Position numbers and translations under genes: made by a program. Below the pieces are notes generated by a model that saw only the letters and a program-made list of their open reading frames with translations, did not search any database and was not told the origin of the DNA. 7,302 nucleotides of DNA, taken from positions 1 through 7,302 of the forward strand of contig CAJUGP010000066.1 of assembly GCA_910586365.1 (NCBI GenBank), in the 5' to 3' direction. Positions 3,540-7,302 of the stretch are shown here, piece by piece. The stretch comes from an uncultured Christensenella sp. (GTDB lineage Bacteria; Bacillota; Clostridia; Christensenellales; Borkfalkiaceae). Every line of letters starts with the position of its first letter. Positions within the stretch are counted from its first letter, which is position 1.

Positions 3540-6122
3540 ATGAATAAACAGCAGCTTGCATCTAAAATCTGGGATTCAGCGAATAAAATGCGTTCTAAAA
3601 TCGAAGCCAACGAATACAAAGATTATATTCTCGGCTTCATGTTTTATAAATTTCTTTCGGACAAAGAAGTAGAAAGACTCACGAAAGTGGACGGTTGGGC
3701 GGTTGAAGATCTGCCGTATCTTGCCGAGGAACACGACGACGCCGTTTCGCATTGCCAAAGCGTTCTCGGTTATTTTATCGCGTACGACAATTTATTCTCC
3801 ACTTGGTTGAACAAGGGGAAGAAATTTGACGTTTCCGACGTGAGAGACGCCTTGTCGGCTTTTAGCAGATTGATAAGTGAAAAATGCAAAAAACTGTTTG
3901 AAAATATTTTCAAAACGTTGGAAACGGGACTGAGTAAACTTGGCGACAGCTCCGGTACACAAACGAAGGCAATCAGCGCGCTCATTCGGCTGATCAAAGA
4001 AATTCCTATGGACGGCAAGCAGGATTATGACGTGCTGGGATTCATTTATGAATATCTTATCAGTATGTTTGCCGCCAATGCAGGAAAGAAAGCAGGCGAA
4101 TTTTATACGCCGCACGAAGTTTCTTTGCTTATGTCTGAAATCGTTGCCGAACATTTGAAAGACAGAGAAAGCATACAGATTTACGACCCCACCAGCGGTT
4201 CGGGTTCGTTGCTTATCAATATCGGTCATTCGGTTGCGAAACGAATGAAGAATAAAAATAACATAAAATACTTTGCGCAGGAACTGAAAGAGAATACATA
4301 CAATCTGACGAGAATGAATCTTGTTATGAGAGGGATTCTCCCCGATAATATTTGTACGCGAAACGGTGACACGCTCGAAGAAGATTGGCCCTATTTCGAT
4401 GAATCCGATCCGTATAATACATATGATGTGGTATTCTTAGACGCGGTGGTATCCAATCCTCCGTATTCGCAGGCGTGGGATCCGTCGGATAAAGATTCAG
4501 ACCCGAGATATAAACGTTACGGCTTAGCCCCGAAGACGAAAGCGGATTACGCCTTTTTGCTTCATGATCTGTATCATATTAAACCCGACGGAATAATGAC
4601 GATCGTGTTGCCGCACGGCGTACTGTTTCGTGGCGGCGAAGAGGAGAAAATCCGCACAAACCTGATCGAAAATAATAACATCGATGCAATTATCGGGTTG
4701 CCCGCTAATATTTTCTACGGCACAGGTATCCCCACGATTATTATGGTGTTAAAGCAAAAACGCGCCAATACCGACGTTTTGATCCTTGATGCGTCGAAAG
4801 GATTTACGAAAGAAGGGAAGAATAACAAGCTTAGAGCATCCGATATAAAGAGAATCGTGGATGCGATCGTTGCGCGGGAAGATATTCCTAAATTCTGCAA
4901 GAAGGTATCGCGGGACACGATCCGCGCAAACGAATATAATTTGAATATTCCCAGATACGTCGATTCTTCGGATAAGGGCGAAACCTGGGACATATATGCC
5001 ACCTTATTCGGCGGCATCCCTCATACGGAAATAAACGAACTTGCAGAATATTGGACGGCTTTTCCGTCGCTGAAAGAGCAGATTTTTTCTGATATTAACG
5101 GGGCATATGCAACCGCGGCAACGGATAACGTACGAAATACCTTAAAAGCGAATGCCGACGTCCAAGCCTTTATCGCAAAATATAAGGAGGGTTTTGTCGG
5201 CTATGACGAACTGTTGAACGGTAGGCTGATTGAGAACGCTTCTGAGGTAGAGATCCCGAACGAGGAGGCAAGGATAACAAGCGAAATCTTTGCCCGTCTG
5301 TCGGACATTCCTCTTGTTGACAAATATCAGGCATATCAGATTCTCGATGACGAGTGGTTAAAGATCGCCGCCGATTTGGAAATTATCCAAACCGAGGGCT
5401 TTGATGCCGTAAAGAAAACCGATCCCAAAATGGTGTTAAAAAAGAAAAACGGAAAAGAAGTCGAAGTGCAGGACGGTTGGATGGGGCATGTGATCCCGTT
5501 TGATTTAGTGCAGCGGGAAATGCTGACGGACAAAAGGGACGAGCTGTTGCAGATGGAAAACCGTTTGACGGAAATCGTTACGGCATGCGACGAGTTTTTT
5601 GACTCGCTCACGGAGGAAGAAAAATCGGAAAATTCCGAGATCCTGAACGATAAAGGCGATGCGTTGGTATCGGAGGAAATCGCAAAGAAAGCAAGGCAAT
5701 ATCAAAAGACCGAAGAGCATTATGACGGGGATAGCATCGAAGCGCGTATCATAAAAATCGCGGAAATGTTGAAAGAGGAAAAAGAACTCAAACGCGATAT
5801 AAAAATCAAGACGAAGAATTTGCATGCTTTAACCAAGCAAACAATCGAAAATTTGACGGACGGGCAGGCAAAACATTTGCTTCATCTCAAATGGATGAAA
5901 CCGCTGATGGTATCGTTGACGGCTATTCCCGATTCGATCGTAAACGTGTTGGAAAGTAAGATAAACGCGCTTACAAAGAAGTATAGCATAACTATGCTTG
6001 AAGTGGAAGACCAGATAGCGCAATCGGAAAAGGAGATCGCCGCTATGATAGACGATTTGGAAGGCGACGAATTTGACATGAAAGGATTAAAAGAGCTGCA
6101 AAAATTACTTAAAGGGGAGTAA
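3540..6122 (+). CDS. hsdM: Type I restriction-modification DNA methyltransferase (N6-adenine), long form
   Basis: The modification subunit of a Type I system transfers a methyl group from S-adenosylmethionine to adenine N6 in the target set by HsdS, as an M2S complex. Residues 4-130 are the helical HsdM N-terminal domain (MNKQQLASKIWDSANKMRSK). GEFYTPHEVSLLM (186-198) precedes SAM-binding motif I, DPTSGSGSLL (216-225), where serine replaces the more usual cysteine. The catalytic motif NPPY is at 306-309. Residues 335-470 complete the methylase fold (ADYAFLLHDL, GIMTIVLPHGVLF, LNIPRYVD). Typical HsdM proteins are about 500-530 residues; this has 860. The extra C-terminal 350 or so residues include IPFDLVQREMLTDKRDELLQ, charged coiled-coil stretches (about 655-700, 735-775) and a C-terminal helix-rich part from KWMKPLM (784) onward. 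GGGAGA at 3528-3533 supports the start. No frame damage is seen. hsdS follows after a one-base gap. Confidence 0.96.
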   Translation: MNKQQLASKIWDSANKMRSKIEANEYKDYILGFMFYKFLSDKEVERLTKVDGWAVEDLPYLAEEHDDAVSHCQSVLGYFIAYDNLFSTWLNKGKKFDVSDVRDALSAFSRLISEKCKKLFENIFKTLETGLSKLGDSSGTQTKAISALIRLIKEIPMDGKQDYDVLGFIYEYLISMFAANAGKKAGEFYTPHEVSLLMSEIVAEHLKDRESIQIYDPTSGSGSLLINIGHSVAKRMKNKNNIKYFAQELKENTYNLTRMNLVMRGILPDNICTRNGDTLEEDWPYFDESDPYNTYDVVFLDAVVSNPPYSQAWDPSDKDSDPRYKRYGLAPKTKADYAFLLHDLYHIKPDGIMTIVLPHGVLFRGGEEEKIRTNLIENNNIDAIIGLPANIFYGTGIPTIIMVLKQKRANTDVLILDASKGFTKEGKNNKLRASDIKRIVDAIVAREDIPKFCKKVSRDTIRANEYNLNIPRYVDSSDKGETWDIYATLFGGIPHTEINELAEYWTAFPSLKEQIFSDINGAYATAATDNVRNTLKANADVQAFIAKYKEGFVGYDELLNGRLIENASEVEIPNEEARITSEIFARLSDIPLVDKYQAYQILDDEWLKIAADLEIIQTEGFDAVKKTDPKMVLKKKNGKEVEVQDGWMGHVIPFDLVQREMLTDKRDELLQMENRLTEIVTACDEFFDSLTEEEKSENSEILNDKGDALVSEEIAKKARQYQKTEEHYDGDSIEARIIKIAEMLKEEKELKRDIKIKTKNLHALTKQTIENLTDGQAKHLLHLKWMKPLMVSLTAIPDSIVNVLESKINALTKKYSITMLEVEDQIAQSEKEIAAMIDDLEGDEFDMKGLKELQKLLKGE

Positions 6123-6123
6123 A

Positions 6124-7302
6124 ATGGCGGAAAACAGTATGAAACCCCGCATTCGGTTCAAGGGCTACATTGACGCTTGGGAACAGCGTAAACTGGGAGA
6201 GCTTGGTTTTTTTAAGTCAAATGGTGTTGATAAAAAGATCAATCCGAATGAAGTATTTGTGAATTTGCTTAATTATATGGATGTATATAATCGCCGCCAT
6301 ATAACCGCAAAGAATTGCGATGAACTTATGCAAGTGACCGCGAAGCCACAGCAAGTAAAAGATAATGATGTTCAGGCAAATGATGTATTTTTTACTCCTA
6401 CTTCAGAAACGGCAGACGACATCGGTCATGTGTTGGTTATTGAAGAAACATTACCCAATACGGTATATTCATACCATTTAATGCGATACAGACCTTTTGA
6501 TGGAAAGTTTTATCCTACTTTTCCCAATTACGAATTTGAAAGTGGTTTTGTCCGTTATCAAATTGTTCTTAATGCTCAAGGAGTTCAAAGATTTGTATTA
6601 AACCGAGAAGCGTTTGAACAGTTGGAAATAAGAAAACCCGATTACGCAGAACAAGAGAAAATTTCAAAATTTCTAAGTCAATTAGATAACATGAGCGTCC
6701 TTTATCAGCAAAAACATGACAAAATTCTTAATATAAAAAAGGCTTTGCTCGAAAAAATGTTCCCGTCGGATACGGAAACAACTCCTAAAATTCGTTTTAA
6801 GGGAGTTAATGGCGCTTGGGAACAGCGTAAGATAGGCGATTTGGGAGTAACCTATGCCGGTTTGTCCGGTAAAAAGAAGGAAGACTTTGGGCATGGTGAA
6901 GCCGAATTTATTCCTTATCTGAATGTTTTTACGCATCCGATTGCTGATGTAACCATGACGGAGGCTATTGAGATAGACGATCGACAGGTTAAAGTGCAAA
7001 ATGGCGATGTGCTTTTTACTACGTCGTCAGAAACGCCTGAAGAGGTCGGAATGTCATCTGTTTGGCTGAAAAACAGTTCAAATACATATCTAAATAGTTT
7101 TTGTTTCGGATTTAGATTGAACGAATCGATAAATTCCTATTATCTTGCTTATATGCTCCGTTCGAAAGATGTAAGAAATAAAATTGTATTATTGGCACAG
7201 GGGATATCTCGTTACAATATTTCTAAAAAGAAAATGATGGAAATAAACGTACCTATACCAACCGATGCGGAACAACGGAAGGTTGGAGAAATTTTCAAAC
7301 AA
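6124..7302 (+). CDS. hsdS: Type I restriction-modification specificity subunit, 3' partial
   Basis: The frame is open for 393 codons to the window end. HsdS selects the split DNA target and is the scaffold for HsdM and HsdR. It begins one base after the hsdM stop with GGGGAG just upstream, indicating translational coupling. The layout is: IRFKG...AWEQRKLGELG (residues 10-27), target-recognition domain 1 (about 28-165), conserved helices (RKPDYAEQEKISKFLSQLDN, then KILNIKKALLEKMFP; 170-214), a second IRFKG...AWEQRKIGDLG (223-240), target-recognition domain 2 (about 241-380), and the start of the second helical region (PTDAEQRKVGEIFKQ) at the cut edge. About 20-40 residues are probably missing. 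The two recognition domains share a motif: FFTPTSETADDIG (89-101) and LFTTSSETPEEVG (297-309), so they belong to the same domain family. The target sequence cannot be read from this. Confidence 0.95.
   Translation, partial: MAENSMKPRIRFKGYIDAWEQRKLGELGFFKSNGVDKKINPNEVFVNLLNYMDVYNRRHITAKNCDELMQVTAKPQQVKDNDVQANDVFFTPTSETADDIGHVLVIEETLPNTVYSYHLMRYRPFDGKFYPTFPNYEFESGFVRYQIVLNAQGVQRFVLNREAFEQLEIRKPDYAEQEKISKFLSQLDNMSVLYQQKHDKILNIKKALLEKMFPSDTETTPKIRFKGVNGAWEQRKIGDLGVTYAGLSGKKKEDFGHGEAEFIPYLNVFTHPIADVTMTEAIEIDDRQVKVQNGDVLFTTSSETPEEVGMSSVWLKNSSNTYLNSFCFGFRLNESINSYYLAYMLRSKDVRNKIVLLAQGISRYNISKKKMMEINVPIPTDAEQRKVGEIFKQ
6174..6191 (+). repeat. 18-bp direct repeat in hsdS, copy 1
   Basis: CGCTTGGGAACAGCGTAA is identical to 6813-6830, inside a longer imperfect repeat (about 6151-6207 against 6790-6845). 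It encodes the AWEQRK start of the first half of HsdS. Confidence 0.95.
6813..6830 (+). repeat. 18-bp direct repeat in hsdS, copy 2
   Basis: Exact second copy of the repeat at 6174-6191, 639 bases (213 codons) downstream and in the same frame. It encodes AWEQRK at the start of the second half of HsdS. Crossing over between the copies would delete one recognition domain without breaking the frame. Confidence 0.95.

Noticed and set aside
3792..4229. A minus-strand frame of 145 codons within hsdM, with other antisense frames along the gene.
   Set aside because: They lie entirely within a clear methyltransferase gene and read as antisense artefacts.
6151..6845. The direct repeats in hsdS as a CRISPR or tandem repeat array.
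   Set aside because: There are only two copies, in frame and coding conserved HsdS modules. This is normal domain duplication.
6682..6999. A minus-strand frame of 105 codons in the 3' part of the window.
   Set aside because: It overlaps the hsdS frame, which carries unmistakable conserved helices and repeats there.

Overview
The window looks like one end of a draft contig from a low-to-moderate GC Gram-positive bacterium, most likely an uncultured or gut-type member of the Clostridia. The grounds are strong AGGAG-type ribosome binding sites, A/T-rich intergenic DNA, a clostridial-style Rhs core and the standard genetic code. The first 49 bases are not genomic: they are the Illumina TruSeq i5-side adapter, including an 8-base index, so native sequence starts at base 50.

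Bases 50-2049 hold the 3' part of an Rhs/YD-repeat polymorphic toxin locus: YD repeats, the Rhs core, a glycine/alanine-rich hydrophobic linker, a separate C-terminal toxin-like domain and a likely immunity gene. The Rhs frame is broken at least three times, and each break fits a net loss of one base. The toxin tip (1439-1699) is therefore cut off from its carrier. The immunity-like gene (1711-2049) has a strong ribosome binding site and may use a promoter inside the toxin fragment.

Bases 2129-2472 form a compact unit: a promoter overlapped by a 9-bp inverted repeat, an 82-residue protein matching only the N-terminus of class II Fic proteins (with the inhibitory motif but no catalytic domain), and a perfect-stem terminator that can serve both strands. 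On the minus strand, 2496-3071 carries two small helix-turn-helix-like genes bracketed by a near-perfect 17-bp inverted repeat. Bases 3172-3454 carry a 73-residue protein of unknown function with its own terminator.

From 3466 to the end there is a Type I restriction-modification operon: a clear promoter, hsdM with an unusually long C-terminus, and hsdS starting one base after the hsdM stop and running off the window. HsdS has two related target-recognition domains behind an 18-bp exact repeat. No hsdR is visible. Overall the window is a defence and inter-bacterial competition island with decayed toxin modules on the left and an apparently intact modification/specificity operon on the right.
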